Of a stretch of 64,000 bases of DNA, positions 23,794-32,836 are shown in pieces. The notes below the pieces were generated by a model. It searched no databases. It saw only the letters and a list, made by a program, of their open reading frames with translations, and was not told the origin of the DNA. Made by a program: the position numbers and the translations under genes. Every line of letters starts with the position of its first letter. Within the stretch, counting starts at the first letter, position 1. Source of the stretch: JANWXD01 sp037446115 (lineage in GTDB: Bacteria; Acidobacteriota; Terriglobia; Bryobacterales; Bryobacteraceae); NCBI GenBank assembly GCA_037446115.1, contig JBBIJF010000021.1:11163-75162 (forward strand). The letters are read 5' to 3'.

Positions 23794-25938
23794 TTACGGA
23801 TTGATAGTAAAGACGGTTCTTTCTTCGACGGCGGCCGCGCCTTGCGTGACCACAGCCCGTAACTCGTACTGGCCCGCCTGGAAACCGGACATGGGCAGAG
23901 AGGCGACGTAAGGAATCTCACCGCGCTCATTGGGCGGGGGAAGTTCGGGCGAGACGGCCCCAACTGGTGAGCCGTCCCGCGAGAGCTCCAGCACCAGGCG
24001 CGGCTTCTCCGCAGAGCCGGCCTCGGGGTAGACCACGAAGTAGAACGAAAAGCCGGCGTTCGGCGCGAGCTGAATGGTGTGGTCGAGCGCCGGCACGATG
24101 CGAGTCGTTCCGACATCGAGCGGGCCGGTCTCCTTTGTACCCGGAGCCAGCGGGTCCAACCGCCGCACGAGCGTGAGGCTGCTGATGCGTACGCCTTTGG
24201 CAGGGGGCGGGACCATCACTGCAACGCGGCGGGCGGTGGCTTTGTTGCCTTCCCGGTCGGCCACGGCAGCCTCCAGCGTATAGCGACCCGGTGGTAACTC
24301 TACCGGATACGTTTCCAGGAAGTAACGTTTCTGGAATTCCTCCAGGCGGTCCGAGGGGATCTCGAAAGGGAAGTCGCGGCTGAAACGCTGCACGACGCGA
24401 CCTTGCGCGTCCTTGAGCATCGCGAGCACAGACAAACGCGTCGCGTATTTGTCCCCCTCACGGCGGGCGTGGAGCTCGCGGAGAGGGACTTCCACGGCGA
24501 TCGTGTAGCGGTTTTGACCGTCGCTTGAACCGAAGCGGAGTGCGGCCACCCGGCAGGGCAGTTCGCGCGGAAGCGGAGTCAAACTCAAAGCCCGCAGCAG
24601 CGGGACTTCCCAGGCAAAGACCGAATCCTGCCCCGGAGGCAGAGCAAAGTAGCCGGTCCGCGCCTGCACCTTGACGTCGGGACGGTTGACCTTGACCGTG
24701 ATGCGCCGGAACCGGCCGTCGTACTCGGTGATCGGCGGCACGTAAGAAGCTTCGTAGTAAGTGAGCAGCTCTTCGTGGATCCGGCGCAGAGGCTGGCGCA
24801 AATCGTTGGTGTTGGCCACCAGAAAACCTCCCGTACTGAGAGACAGGTTGCCGAGCGCCTGCTGTGTGTTGGCATGAATGCTGCTCAGCGCCGTATCGAA
24901 CACCTTCACCTGATCCGGCGTGACCGCAGCTTCGATCACCTCCTGCTGCCGCCGGCTGGCGGCGGCTGCCGACTGCAGCATGGAGATGCTGGTGGCATTT
25001 TGGGTGTCGAGCGTCAAACCGCGGGCATCCACGCCGTAGACGCTGACGCCGGCGCGGTTGGCTGCGGCGATAGTGCTATTGAGGACGTCCACCATGTTCT
25101 CCGGAACCTGCAGGCCCCGGGTGAAGTAGACGACCGTCTTGCGACCGGGTAGCGCAGCCTGCTCCCGCACCAGCGACAACAACGACCACAACGAAGACCG
25201 GGACTGCTGCGTGCGGGTCAGGATCTCCTCGAAGTTCAACATATTTACCGTCAGCCGGGCCATGGCCGCATCCACGGAGGCGCCGGAAATGCCCCCCGTA
25301 TCCGAGTTGCCGCGCCCGGGGAGGTTTACGGCGGCCGCCTGCTCGGCGGCGGTCCCCTGGCCGGCAGCCGCTTCCAGTTGCCGCCGGATCTGCTCCGATT
25401 CCGCGACGAACTGAGGATAGTGTTGCGTGGTGGCGCGCTCGACCGCCTTTCGGAGCAGGTCCAGGTTGTTGGTGAAGGGTTGCAGGACGCTGAGCCGCTC
25501 ACCAATGACAAAGACCGCCACAAAGACGTTTTGTTCGAGGCCGTCCTTGAGGAAATCGAGCGAAGCCTGCCGCGCCAGGCGCCGGGCCTCGTTGTCCAAG
25601 CCTTCGTAGACAAGACTGACGAGGCGCAGGTGGCGCAGTGGGTCCGGCGCCGGCGGCTGTCCCGTGCTTGCCGCGCGTGAGCCCAGGCCGGCGGCATCCT
25701 GCCCCGTGACGAGGCGGAAGCCGGTAAGCTTTACGGGAACGCCGTCGTCGTAGACCTCGATCTCCTCCGGCTTGAGGTCGCCAACCAGCCGCCCGCGCTT
25801 GTCGCGCACCACGAGGTCGAGCAAGACTTCCTGGGTCACGGCGCGGATCACCGCCGTTTGTCCCGTTTGGGGCGGCGCAGGGGCGGGCTCCTGAGCCGCC
25901 ACGAAGACAGCGGAAAGCAAAAGGGCGAAGACTCGCAT
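23794..25938 (-). CDS. VWFA-related acidobacterial protein (VWA-1)
   Basis: A 714-aa exported protein (signal MRVFALLLSAVFVAAQE). The N-terminal region LDLVVRDKRGRLVGDLKPEEIEVYDDGVPVKLTGF is the hallmark of the VWFA-related domain found widely in Acidobacteriota. A VWA-like fold follows to about residue 420. The first metal-site motif (usually DxSxS) is replaced by LVYEGLDNEA, so metal binding is doubtful. The C-terminal 280 residues look like beta-sandwich modules. It follows a TPR gene by 2 bp. Role unknown; probably a surface or periplasmic adhesion/scaffold protein. Confidence 0.82.
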   Translation of the reverse strand: MRVFALLLSAVFVAAQEPAPAPPQTGQTAVIRAVTQEVLLDLVVRDKRGRLVGDLKPEEIEVYDDGVPVKLTGFRLVTGQDAAGLGSRAASTGQPPAPDPLRHLRLVSLVYEGLDNEARRLARQASLDFLKDGLEQNVFVAVFVIGERLSVLQPFTNNLDLLRKAVERATTQHYPQFVAESEQIRRQLEAAAGQGTAAEQAAAVNLPGRGNSDTGGISGASVDAAMARLTVNMLNFEEILTRTQQSRSSLWSLLSLVREQAALPGRKTVVYFTRGLQVPENMVDVLNSTIAAANRAGVSVYGVDARGLTLDTQNATSISMLQSAAAASRRQQEVIEAAVTPDQVKVFDTALSSIHANTQQALGNLSLSTGGFLVANTNDLRQPLRRIHEELLTYYEASYVPPITEYDGRFRRITVKVNRPDVKVQARTGYFALPPGQDSVFAWEVPLLRALSLTPLPRELPCRVAALRFGSSDGQNRYTIAVEVPLRELHARREGDKYATRLSVLAMLKDAQGRVVQRFSRDFPFEIPSDRLEEFQKRYFLETYPVELPPGRYTLEAAVADREGNKATARRVAVMVPPPAKGVRISSLTLVRRLDPLAPGTKETGPLDVGTTRIVPALDHTIQLAPNAGFSFYFVVYPEAGSAEKPRLVLELSRDGSPVGAVSPELPPPNERGEIPYVASLPMSGFQAGQYELRAVVTQGAAAVEERTVFTINP

Positions 25939-25940
25939 GA

Positions 25941-28238
25941 TCAGTCCCTTTCCAATGTTCCGGCCCGTTCCGGGATCATACCACCCACTGCCTGTTTGCC
26001 CTCCAGCGCCGCCCGGCGGATGCGGTCCAGCCGCTGGAATTCCGCGCGCGCCCGGGCCGCATCCTGCTTGCGTCCGGCCCGGGAGTAGGCGCGCGCCAGA
26101 GCAAAGTGCATGTCCGGGCTGTCCGGCGCCAGTTTCAAGCCGATCTCCAGCTCACGGATGGCGCGCTCGGTCTGGCCCGTCTCGAGCAGGCTCCGGCCTA
26201 GCGCGTTGCGCGCCGCAAACGAACGGGGATCGAGTTTGACAGCCTCCTCAGCATAAGGGAGGGCCTTGCCGTATTCTCCGCGCTTGATCAACTCAAACGC
26301 GATTTGCAGACGGGCCGGCACGTGCTTCGGAGATACCTGCAATTCCTCGCGAAACTTCTCGATTGCAGCGTCGGGATCTTCGGCGAGAAGGAAGACCCCG
26401 AGGTTATAGCGCAGATGCGGCCTGTCCGGATAGCGTACGACGAGCTCCTCTGCGGCCTTTCGCGCCTCCCGCGGGCGGCGGGTCGCCATCAGGTACTGCG
26501 CCCGGCCGGCTTCCGCCACCAGCCCGGACTGGTCGGCGGGGACTTGTCCGGGGAGCAACGTCATGCGCAAGGCGCTCAGGCCCATGGCTTCGATCAGCGA
26601 CGGGCTCTCCTGCTCCCGGCGCGCCAGAGCGTAGAGAAGCTGAAGCGCCGCTTCGTGTTCACCGAACTTGTTCAACAACACGGCCAGGTGGAAGCGGCTG
26701 ACGGCACTCAGCTCCGTATTGGCGGGCAGGCCGAAGATGCGGGCACGCTGTAGATATTCCAGGGCCGCCTCATAGCGTCCGAGGCGATATTCGCACAGCC
26801 CGAGCATGGCCCAGGCCGGACCCCCCTTCGGTTTGAGTTGGCTCAGCCGCCAGAACGCCTCGCGGGCTTCTCGGTATCTGTCTTCTTCGTAATGGATCGT
26901 GCCAAGGTACCACCATCCCTCATCCCAGTCGGGGCGCAGCGCCAGCGCTTTCTGATACAGTTCGACAGCTTCCGCAAGAAAGCCGCTTTCGCGGGCGGAG
27001 CCGGCGCGCGCGGCCAGAGAATCGAATGGCTCGGACTTGAGGGCAGCAACAGTTCCGGCCCTGTGCCGCGGCGGCTCCGCGGGCGCGGTCTCGCTACGAT
27101 AGGCCGCCTCCATGGCATTGGCCGGCTGCGGAGGCCTGCTCTGGCGCTCCGCATTCAGTTTGCGCACGATCTCCCGGTGACGGTCGCCGTCCTCCTTGCG
27201 CTTCAGGCGGTAATACACCGTCGCCAGCGAGACGTGCGCTTCCGTGAAATCCGGCCACTCGCGCACGAGCTCCTCGAGAATCCGCTGTGCTTCCGCCAGC
27301 CTGCCGGTGGAAACGTAAAGGCTCGCGATCTGGTAGCGGACGCTCGGGGCTCCCGGGCGCACCCGCAACGCCCGTTCGAGATAGGGCAACGCTTCTTGGA
27401 ATTTCTGATCCTGTTTGAGCAGCACGCCGGCGTACAAATTGGAATCGAAGTCGTGGGGATTGAGCTCGAGTTCGCGGCGAAACTGTTCCATGGCGGCGTC
27501 CCGGTCCCCGGTGGCGAGCAATGCGCGCCCGTAGTAGGCATGAGCCGAGGGGAGTTTCGGATTGAGCTTGACGGCGCGCTCGAACTCCTCGAGGGCGCCG
27601 CGGTAATCGCGCGCCATCATGCGGGCGGTGCCGAGCATGAGACGGGCTTCGGCGGAGTCGCCTTGCCGCAGAATCCGGTCCACCAGCAGTTGTCCTTCCT
27701 CGCTCTGGCCGTCGCGGATCAGAGCCGTGCCTAGCAGGTAGAGCAGCGCGCGATCCTCGGCGTGTTTTTGGTGCAGAGGTCGAACGAGCTCGATGACTTT
27801 CCTGTTCTCACCCATGCGCAAGTAGCAGTCCGCCAGCAGGACGGTCGCATTGCGATGGTCCGGTTGCGCCGCCACCACCTGAGAAAACTCTGCCGCAGCC
27901 TCGCGGATCCGCGCCGAGTTATAAAATGCCAGGCCCAGATTAAACCTTACGGCGGCGTTGGCGGGATCGAGCCCCAGAGCGCGCTGGTATTGCTCGATGG
28001 CGGCCGCATAGTCGCCGAGACGTGCGTAGGCCGCCCCGAGATTCGAGCGAGCCTCCAGGTGATCGGGGTTGCGCTCGAGCAGCTTGCGGTAGGCTTCAAC
28101 CGCGCCGGCGATGTCTCCCGATTGGTGCCGGCGGACGGCCTCCTGAAACAGCGCCTGGGGATCGTCCTGGGGTGCGGCGTACACCAGACCCGCCGCACAC
28201 CAAAACAGGGCGGCGCAGATGCCCGCGAGGGTTCCCAT
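25941..28238 (-). CDS. TPR repeat protein, exported (TPR-1)
   Basis: A 765-aa protein with a signal peptide (GICAALFWCAAGLVYA) and at least 15 tetratricopeptide repeats in two blocks (about 28-360 and 400-745), joined by a Pro/Ser linker. Repeats show the usual A..Y..AL.L.P pattern. TPR solenoids bind peptides or other proteins. It begins the operon that ends with VWA-1 (2-bp gap). A terminator (28257-28288) separates it from the TonB receptor gene upstream, and GACAAT 10 nt before ATG 28238 could be its -10. Confidence 0.82.
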   Translation of the reverse strand: MGTLAGICAALFWCAAGLVYAAPQDDPQALFQEAVRRHQSGDIAGAVEAYRKLLERNPDHLEARSNLGAAYARLGDYAAAIEQYQRALGLDPANAAVRFNLGLAFYNSARIREAAAEFSQVVAAQPDHRNATVLLADCYLRMGENRKVIELVRPLHQKHAEDRALLYLLGTALIRDGQSEEGQLLVDRILRQGDSAEARLMLGTARMMARDYRGALEEFERAVKLNPKLPSAHAYYGRALLATGDRDAAMEQFRRELELNPHDFDSNLYAGVLLKQDQKFQEALPYLERALRVRPGAPSVRYQIASLYVSTGRLAEAQRILEELVREWPDFTEAHVSLATVYYRLKRKEDGDRHREIVRKLNAERQSRPPQPANAMEAAYRSETAPAEPPRHRAGTVAALKSEPFDSLAARAGSARESGFLAEAVELYQKALALRPDWDEGWWYLGTIHYEEDRYREAREAFWRLSQLKPKGGPAWAMLGLCEYRLGRYEAALEYLQRARIFGLPANTELSAVSRFHLAVLLNKFGEHEAALQLLYALARREQESPSLIEAMGLSALRMTLLPGQVPADQSGLVAEAGRAQYLMATRRPREARKAAEELVVRYPDRPHLRYNLGVFLLAEDPDAAIEKFREELQVSPKHVPARLQIAFELIKRGEYGKALPYAEEAVKLDPRSFAARNALGRSLLETGQTERAIRELEIGLKLAPDSPDMHFALARAYSRAGRKQDAARARAEFQRLDRIRRAALEGKQAVGGMIPERAGTLERD

Positions 28239-28256
28239 CCGTCCCTACATTGTCCC

Positions 28257-28288
28257 AAAAAAGAAAGGGCGGCTCTTGGGAGCCGCCC
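28257..28288 (-). terminator. Intrinsic terminator of the TonB receptor gene
   Basis: Perfect 9-bp stem (28267-28275 with 28280-28288, loop TTGG) followed on the minus strand by TTTCTTTTTT. It lies between the receptor stop (28330) and TPR-1 (ATG 28238). Confidence 0.8.
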
Positions 28289-28329
28289 CAACCACACCAC
28301 AGAAACCGGCTTACCCCGCTTCGCCGGTC

Positions 28330-31300
28330 TCAGAACTGGAACTTGATGGCGAACTGCATCAGCCGGCGACCCTTCTTGAGCTGTGGCTTGCCGAAGTTCT
28401 GAAGCGTCTGCTGGTCGGGGACGCCGTTGACGAAGTTCATGGACAATCCCGGATCGTTGCCCGCAAAGAACGGCAGCGGGTGATTCGGGAAGTTATACAT
28501 GGACCACCGGAACTGGAGTTTCTTATGCTCGGTGAACTCCCAGTTCTTAAACAGGGAGATGTCATGGTTCTGGAATGCGGGGTGCTTCATGTAAGGCAGC
28601 ACATAGGTGCCGTTTCGCCTCGGAAGCGGAGCCACGAAGCAGCGCGGGTTGGCGTACTGGCCTTCGGCCAGGCCGTCGCGGGGATCACAGGTGAGCCAGG
28701 GCCGCGCGGGCGTGTCCGGAGTGCCGTTGACATTAATGGCCGAAAGGGTCTGCCCGTCGGCCATCGTCCCGCTGAACTGGAAGTTGCGCAGCGGCGCGCC
28801 GCTCTGCCACTGGGAAATCCCGGAGATCTGCCAGCCGTTCAGCACAGCCTTTCCGAACGCGTTCCGGAAGTTGCCCGGCAGAAGGACGTTGTAGGCGATG
28901 CTGAAGGTGTGCGTGCGGTCGTAGGGCAGCACGTCATAGCTGCGGCGCTTGCGATCGAAGGCATCCGACGGCGTGCCGAAGGAATCACCCCCGACACCCA
29001 TCGCCTTCGAAAAGGTGTACGCCGCAGAGTAGTTGACGCGGCCCACCTGACGGTTGGCGGTCACTTGCAGCGAGTGGTAGTTCTGCGACAGCCCGTGTGA
29101 CCGCATGTTGATCGTGCCGTAATTCTTGAACGGGCGGTACGCATTCGGATCGGTCCCCAGCGGGAAGCCGAACATGGCCCCCTCGGGCACAGCGTTCACG
29201 TTGTCGCCGCAGTTGGTGCAGACCATCTGGTGTGAGCTGGAGTTGCCCACGTAGGAGGCTTCGAAAACCGTCTGTCCCGGCAGGCGGTGAGACAGCGTCA
29301 GGCTCCACGAGTAAGTCGTCGGTACGCGGTCCTCGTAGGGCAGCAGCACGGTCAGGTTCGTAACGGGGGTCTGCGTCTTTGGATCGATGCGATCAATATC
29401 GGCCAGCGTTCCGGCGTTCCACCCGAGGTTCACCAGCAGGCGGAGCGGAGGATTACCGATCGTGCCGAAAATGTCGCCATTGCGATCCAGGTGCTTGTAA
29501 ACGCCACCGCCGCCGCGAAGCACGGTGTTGCCCCGGCCCGTCAGGTCGTAAGCAAAGCCGACCCGGGGCGCAACCAGCAGGGGAGGCGTCTTCCAGATGG
29601 ACTTGGGTCCGTTCCAGCCAAGGTGCGGCGAGACCAGTCCCGTGTAGTCGGTGACTTTCGAGTCCGGCCGGTACAGCCGGCTGTCAAAGCCGAACATCTT
29701 GCCGTCCTTGTCATACATCCAGCCCATGTGCTGGAAACGGGCCCCGTACTCCAGAGTGAAGCGGCGAGTGACCTTCCAGGAGTCCTGGGCAAAGCCGGAC
29801 CATTCGCGCTTGCGGAAGTAACCGACCACGTTCGTCGTTCCCTCTGAATAGGCGCCCACACGGCCCAGCAGCAGGTCCGCGAAGGCATTGCCCGTCGAGT
29901 TGCCGCCCCAGTTGGTGGGCTGCAAAAAGCCGTGGTCCTCCGCGGTAGTGGGCTCATCGTTGGTGACAAATTCAAAGAAGAACCCGAACTTCATGGTGTG
30001 GGTTCCGACCACCTTGCTGAAGTTGTCGCGCACGCTGATGAGCCACTTGTTGCCGAAGATGGTCGGATTGTCCAGCCCGCCCGGCTGGATGAAATCGGGC
30101 ACGCCGCCACCCCAGTCGGTGAAGCTGGGGATGACGTCGGTGGGGTTGTCGAAGATCCCTTTGTACGGATAGCCCAGCGCCTTGCGGGAGACCTTGTCCA
30201 TCTGCCGGATCTTGTGCGGCATGCCCCAGTAGGTCGCCGCGAAGACGATCTCATTGGTGGTAGAGGGGTCGAGCACTTTCACCAGGCTGGTGGAACTGGA
30301 CCAGGTGTTGTAGCCGCCATGGAGGTCACCCGGCCACGGGACATCGTTGGAGTTGTACCACCAGAGCGTGAACGGGTATGGGCTGGACTGGTATTCGTGG
30401 TTGAAACGGGTGTACAACTTCGTGTTGTCGGAGACGTTGTAATCCACGCGGACCAGCTGCTGGTGGCGGTGTTCCGGGTTGATGATGTTGGAGGTGTAGT
30501 TGTAGCCGCCGGACTGGGCCGGATCCTGATTCGGTAGCGGCAGCAGGTTGAGAAGGATCTGCCCTCCCTTGTCAATGGCGGACGGACTGATCTTTCCGCC
30601 CGAAAGCATGGCCGCCGTGATGGCGGGGCCGCAGCAATTGCTGTTGCCCTCGGCGTCGTTCCGGGGCATCGTGTTGACGTCGTAGCCGTTCAGCTTGGAC
30701 AGGTACGCGGTGTCGCTAAAGTCGCCCCGGCGCATCGCTTCGGTGGGCACCACGGCGGGGCGCACGCCCAGGTCGTGGTTCTGCCGCTGGATTTCCACGC
30801 CTGCAAAGAAGAACAGCTTGTCGCGCTTCTTCGTGAGAGGGCCGCCGATGTTAAAGCCGGGATAGTAGAAGCTGTCGGTCGGCTTTCTGGTTTTGAAGAA
30901 GTTGTTGCGCCAGTCGCGGGCGTTAAGCGAGTGGTGCCGCGCATAGAGGTAGGCCTCGCCGTGGAATTCCGAACTTCCGGACTTGGAGACGGCGTTGAAG
31001 ACTACGGGACCCAGCGCGTTCTCGGCCGCGAAATTGGAGACCTGCACTTTCACTTCCTGAAGCATGTCCATGTTCGGCGTCACAGCCGAGCCGCAATTGC
31101 AGCCCGGGTCAATGACGTTGGCGCCGTCGGAGACGTTGGCCACTTGTGTGTTGCGCGTCCCGGCCACGTTGTAGTTGCCGATGCCCCGGTTGAATTGCAC
31201 GGTAAAGCCGGCGGGCGTGCCGGGGTCGTCCGGGTTGGTGTAAACTACGCCGGGCAGAATCTTCAGCAATTCATCTGCGCTCCGGCCCAGCACCGCCAGG

Positions 31301-31764
31301 TTCTGGATCTGCGTGGAGGTGATCACCTGAGCCTTCTCGCCCGTGTCCACCGGAATCACGGTCGCGGCCGATGCGATCACCTCGACCTGCTCCGCCGTGG
31401 GCGCCACGGTGAGCACAATGTCCGTGAGCGTCAGGCGGTCGCCGGCGTGGAAGATCATGCCGGTCCGTTCCCACTTATTGAACCCCTTGGCTTCCACGAG
31501 CACACGGTATTGACCGGCCGGGATGCCGACGATGGAGAAGTACCCTTCCGCATTGGAGACCGTACGGCGAACCGCACCGGTGGTCTCGTGCGTCAGCGTG
31601 ATCGTGGCGCCCGGAATGACCGCGTTCGTTTGATCCTGAACGATCCCCGTAAGCTGGGCAGGCAAGCCTTGCGCAAGGCCGGCTTGCGGAAACGCAATCA
31701 GAAGCGCCAGGCCCAGAATGGCTCCGTACCTGACCCTTCTGCTGGAGCAGAATCCTGAAACCAT
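28330..31764 (-). CDS. TonB-dependent Oar-like outer-membrane receptor (1)
   Basis: A 1144-aa outer-membrane protein. The ATG at 31764 has GGAAAGG upstream and gives a clear signal peptide (YGAILGLALLIAFPQAGLAQ). Residues about 32-115 form a carboxypeptidase-regulatory-like Ig domain (GIVQDQTNAVIPGATITL...GYFSIVGIPAGQY). Then come a plug domain and a long beta-barrel; the last residues FAIKFQF end in Phe, as outer-membrane barrels do. Such receptors in Acidobacteriota are many and are thought to import glycans or act in export and adhesion; the ligand is unknown. Same family as 40576-44085, with the same promoter block. Confidence 0.88.
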   Translation of the reverse strand: MVSGFCSSRRVRYGAILGLALLIAFPQAGLAQGLPAQLTGIVQDQTNAVIPGATITLTHETTGAVRRTVSNAEGYFSIVGIPAGQYRVLVEAKGFNKWERTGMIFHAGDRLTLTDIVLTVAPTAEQVEVIASAATVIPVDTGEKAQVITSTQIQNLAVLGRSADELLKILPGVVYTNPDDPGTPAGFTVQFNRGIGNYNVAGTRNTQVANVSDGANVIDPGCNCGSAVTPNMDMLQEVKVQVSNFAAENALGPVVFNAVSKSGSSEFHGEAYLYARHHSLNARDWRNNFFKTRKPTDSFYYPGFNIGGPLTKKRDKLFFFAGVEIQRQNHDLGVRPAVVPTEAMRRGDFSDTAYLSKLNGYDVNTMPRNDAEGNSNCCGPAITAAMLSGGKISPSAIDKGGQILLNLLPLPNQDPAQSGGYNYTSNIINPEHRHQQLVRVDYNVSDNTKLYTRFNHEYQSSPYPFTLWWYNSNDVPWPGDLHGGYNTWSSSTSLVKVLDPSTTNEIVFAATYWGMPHKIRQMDKVSRKALGYPYKGIFDNPTDVIPSFTDWGGGVPDFIQPGGLDNPTIFGNKWLISVRDNFSKVVGTHTMKFGFFFEFVTNDEPTTAEDHGFLQPTNWGGNSTGNAFADLLLGRVGAYSEGTTNVVGYFRKREWSGFAQDSWKVTRRFTLEYGARFQHMGWMYDKDGKMFGFDSRLYRPDSKVTDYTGLVSPHLGWNGPKSIWKTPPLLVAPRVGFAYDLTGRGNTVLRGGGGVYKHLDRNGDIFGTIGNPPLRLLVNLGWNAGTLADIDRIDPKTQTPVTNLTVLLPYEDRVPTTYSWSLTLSHRLPGQTVFEASYVGNSSSHQMVCTNCGDNVNAVPEGAMFGFPLGTDPNAYRPFKNYGTINMRSHGLSQNYHSLQVTANRQVGRVNYSAAYTFSKAMGVGGDSFGTPSDAFDRKRRSYDVLPYDRTHTFSIAYNVLLPGNFRNAFGKAVLNGWQISGISQWQSGAPLRNFQFSGTMADGQTLSAINVNGTPDTPARPWLTCDPRDGLAEGQYANPRCFVAPLPRRNGTYVLPYMKHPAFQNHDISLFKNWEFTEHKKLQFRWSMYNFPNHPLPFFAGNDPGLSMNFVNGVPDQQTLQNFGKPQLKKGRRLMQFAIKFQF

Positions 31765-31889
31765 TTGACCTTTCCCCCTAAACATGCAACTTCTTTGAAG
31801 ACCGCCTCCCCGTACTTGCAAAGTCGGCCGCGTACTTCCCCGGCCGTTGAAACGGCTCTTGTTCCGATTCCTGAAGCGGCTTCGGGTGG

Positions 31890-31948
31890 AGATTAACAGA
31901 TGAAACGAAGAAAGTCAAGCGTTTCCATTAGGATTTTTCGATTATGAA
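31890..31948 (-). promoter_or_regulatory. Receptor-1 promoter with conserved upstream block
   Basis: On minus: TTGACT (31918-31913), a 17-nt spacer and TAATCT (31895-31890). A 37-bp block at 31948-31912 covers the -35 and the AT-rich sequence upstream of it. It matches the block before the second receptor gene (44213-44177) at about 31 of 37 positions, without gaps. Conserved pieces are TTCATAAT, GAAAAA, CTAATG and CTTGACTT. It looks like an UP element or activator site plus -35. Leader about 120 nt. Confidence 0.6.
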
Positions 31949-31964
31949 CCGCAATCCACTGGAG

Positions 31965-31989
31965 CCACTAGAGAAAATTTTTTCAGTGG
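31965..31989. repeat. 25-bp AT-rich palindrome upstream of receptor 1
   Basis: CCACT (31965-31969) and AGTGG (31985-31989) flank a near-symmetric AGAGAAAATTTTTTC core. It sits 17 bp upstream of the conserved promoter block and just beyond the end of the convergent hypothetical gene. It could be an operator; the weak symmetry and short T-run make it a poor terminator. Confidence 0.35.
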
Positions 31990-32026
31990 CACAAGAAGGA
32001 TTATGGAACCCACTCGGGTGTGGTGT

Positions 32027-32731
32027 CTAATACTCCAACTGTCCTTGGTACATCAGCTTGGGGGCTTTGAAGGTGAGGAACAGTCGCTGCCCGATAGGGG
32101 CGATGAAGAAGTCGAAACGGATCTCTTTGTCCTGGGTACCGAGCACGGGCTGGCCGTTCACCAGTCTTGGGAAAATGAATTTGGCACCGGTGCCGTCGGG
32201 ACTGGGAGGATAGTATTCGCGCAACTCGAGCCGGCCATGCCGCGGCGCGATCAGGTAAACGCTCTGCTTCAACGTTTCGGTGCGCGCGGTTTCCAGAAAC
32301 GTGCGCAGATCCCGAGTGGCGTTGGGGTCGTTGGTCGCGTAATCCAGGGCGATGATGACGCGATCGCTCACGTCGAGCGACAAGGCTTTGCGGAAGCGGG
32401 CATTGAACTCCTGCTTTTGCTCGGGCGGCATCTGGTCGTACTTGTTGAGGATCTGCATCATGCGCACGTAGGCCTCGCGAATGGGCCTGGCGGAAAACAG
32501 GCGAACGGTGAATTGATAAAACATCTCCTTTTCGCCCGCGGTTCCCGAACCCCGGCCCCCGGCCACGGCATTGAACGTTTGCGTTTGTGACCAGGGCGAG
32601 TTGCTGAGCATGCGCAAGACTTCCTCACGCTTCCACTTCTCGAAGGGTTCCTCCCAGAAGTCTTTCGCCATCACCCAGGCGGCTCCTACCCCCGCCAAGG
32701 ACACGATGACAATCCCCTTCGCCACCGTCAT
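32027..32731 (-). CDS. Hypothetical protein with N-terminal membrane segment
   Basis: A 234-aa protein. Residues 5-22 are hydrophobic (KGIVIVSLAGVGAAWVMA), either a signal peptide or an anchor. Right after it comes FWEEPFEKWKREEVLRMLSNSPWSQ, an amphipathic segment I have seen in unassigned Acidobacteriota proteins, and the C-terminal half is beta-rich. No catalytic motif is evident. A very good ribosome site (AAGGAGGT) and promoter precede it. It is encoded alone, back to back with the TPR-CRTAC1 genes. Confidence 0.6.
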   Translation of the reverse strand: MTVAKGIVIVSLAGVGAAWVMAKDFWEEPFEKWKREEVLRMLSNSPWSQTQTFNAVAGGRGSGTAGEKEMFYQFTVRLFSARPIREAYVRMMQILNKYDQMPPEQKQEFNARFRKALSLDVSDRVIIALDYATNDPNATRDLRTFLETARTETLKQSVYLIAPRHGRLELREYYPPSPDGTGAKFIFPRLVNGQPVLGTQDKEIRFDFFIAPIGQRLFLTFKAPKLMYQGQLEY

Positions 32732-32764
32732 GGAAACCTCCTTCCCACGGGACCTCCCGCTGAA

Positions 32765-32793
32765 ATCATATCCGGTGAGGCGGGGCCTGGCAA
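32765..32793 (-). promoter_or_regulatory. Promoter of the hypothetical gene
   Basis: TTGCCA (32793-32788), a 17-nt spacer and TATGAT (32770-32765) on minus, with start near 32758 and a leader of about 27 nt before ATG 32731. A rightward TATTAT (32808-32813) for the TPR gene lies next to it. Confidence 0.5.
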
Positions 32794-32836
32794 GCCCGGC
32801 GAGCCTGTATTATCATGGCGGTTGCTGGGCCGGCGC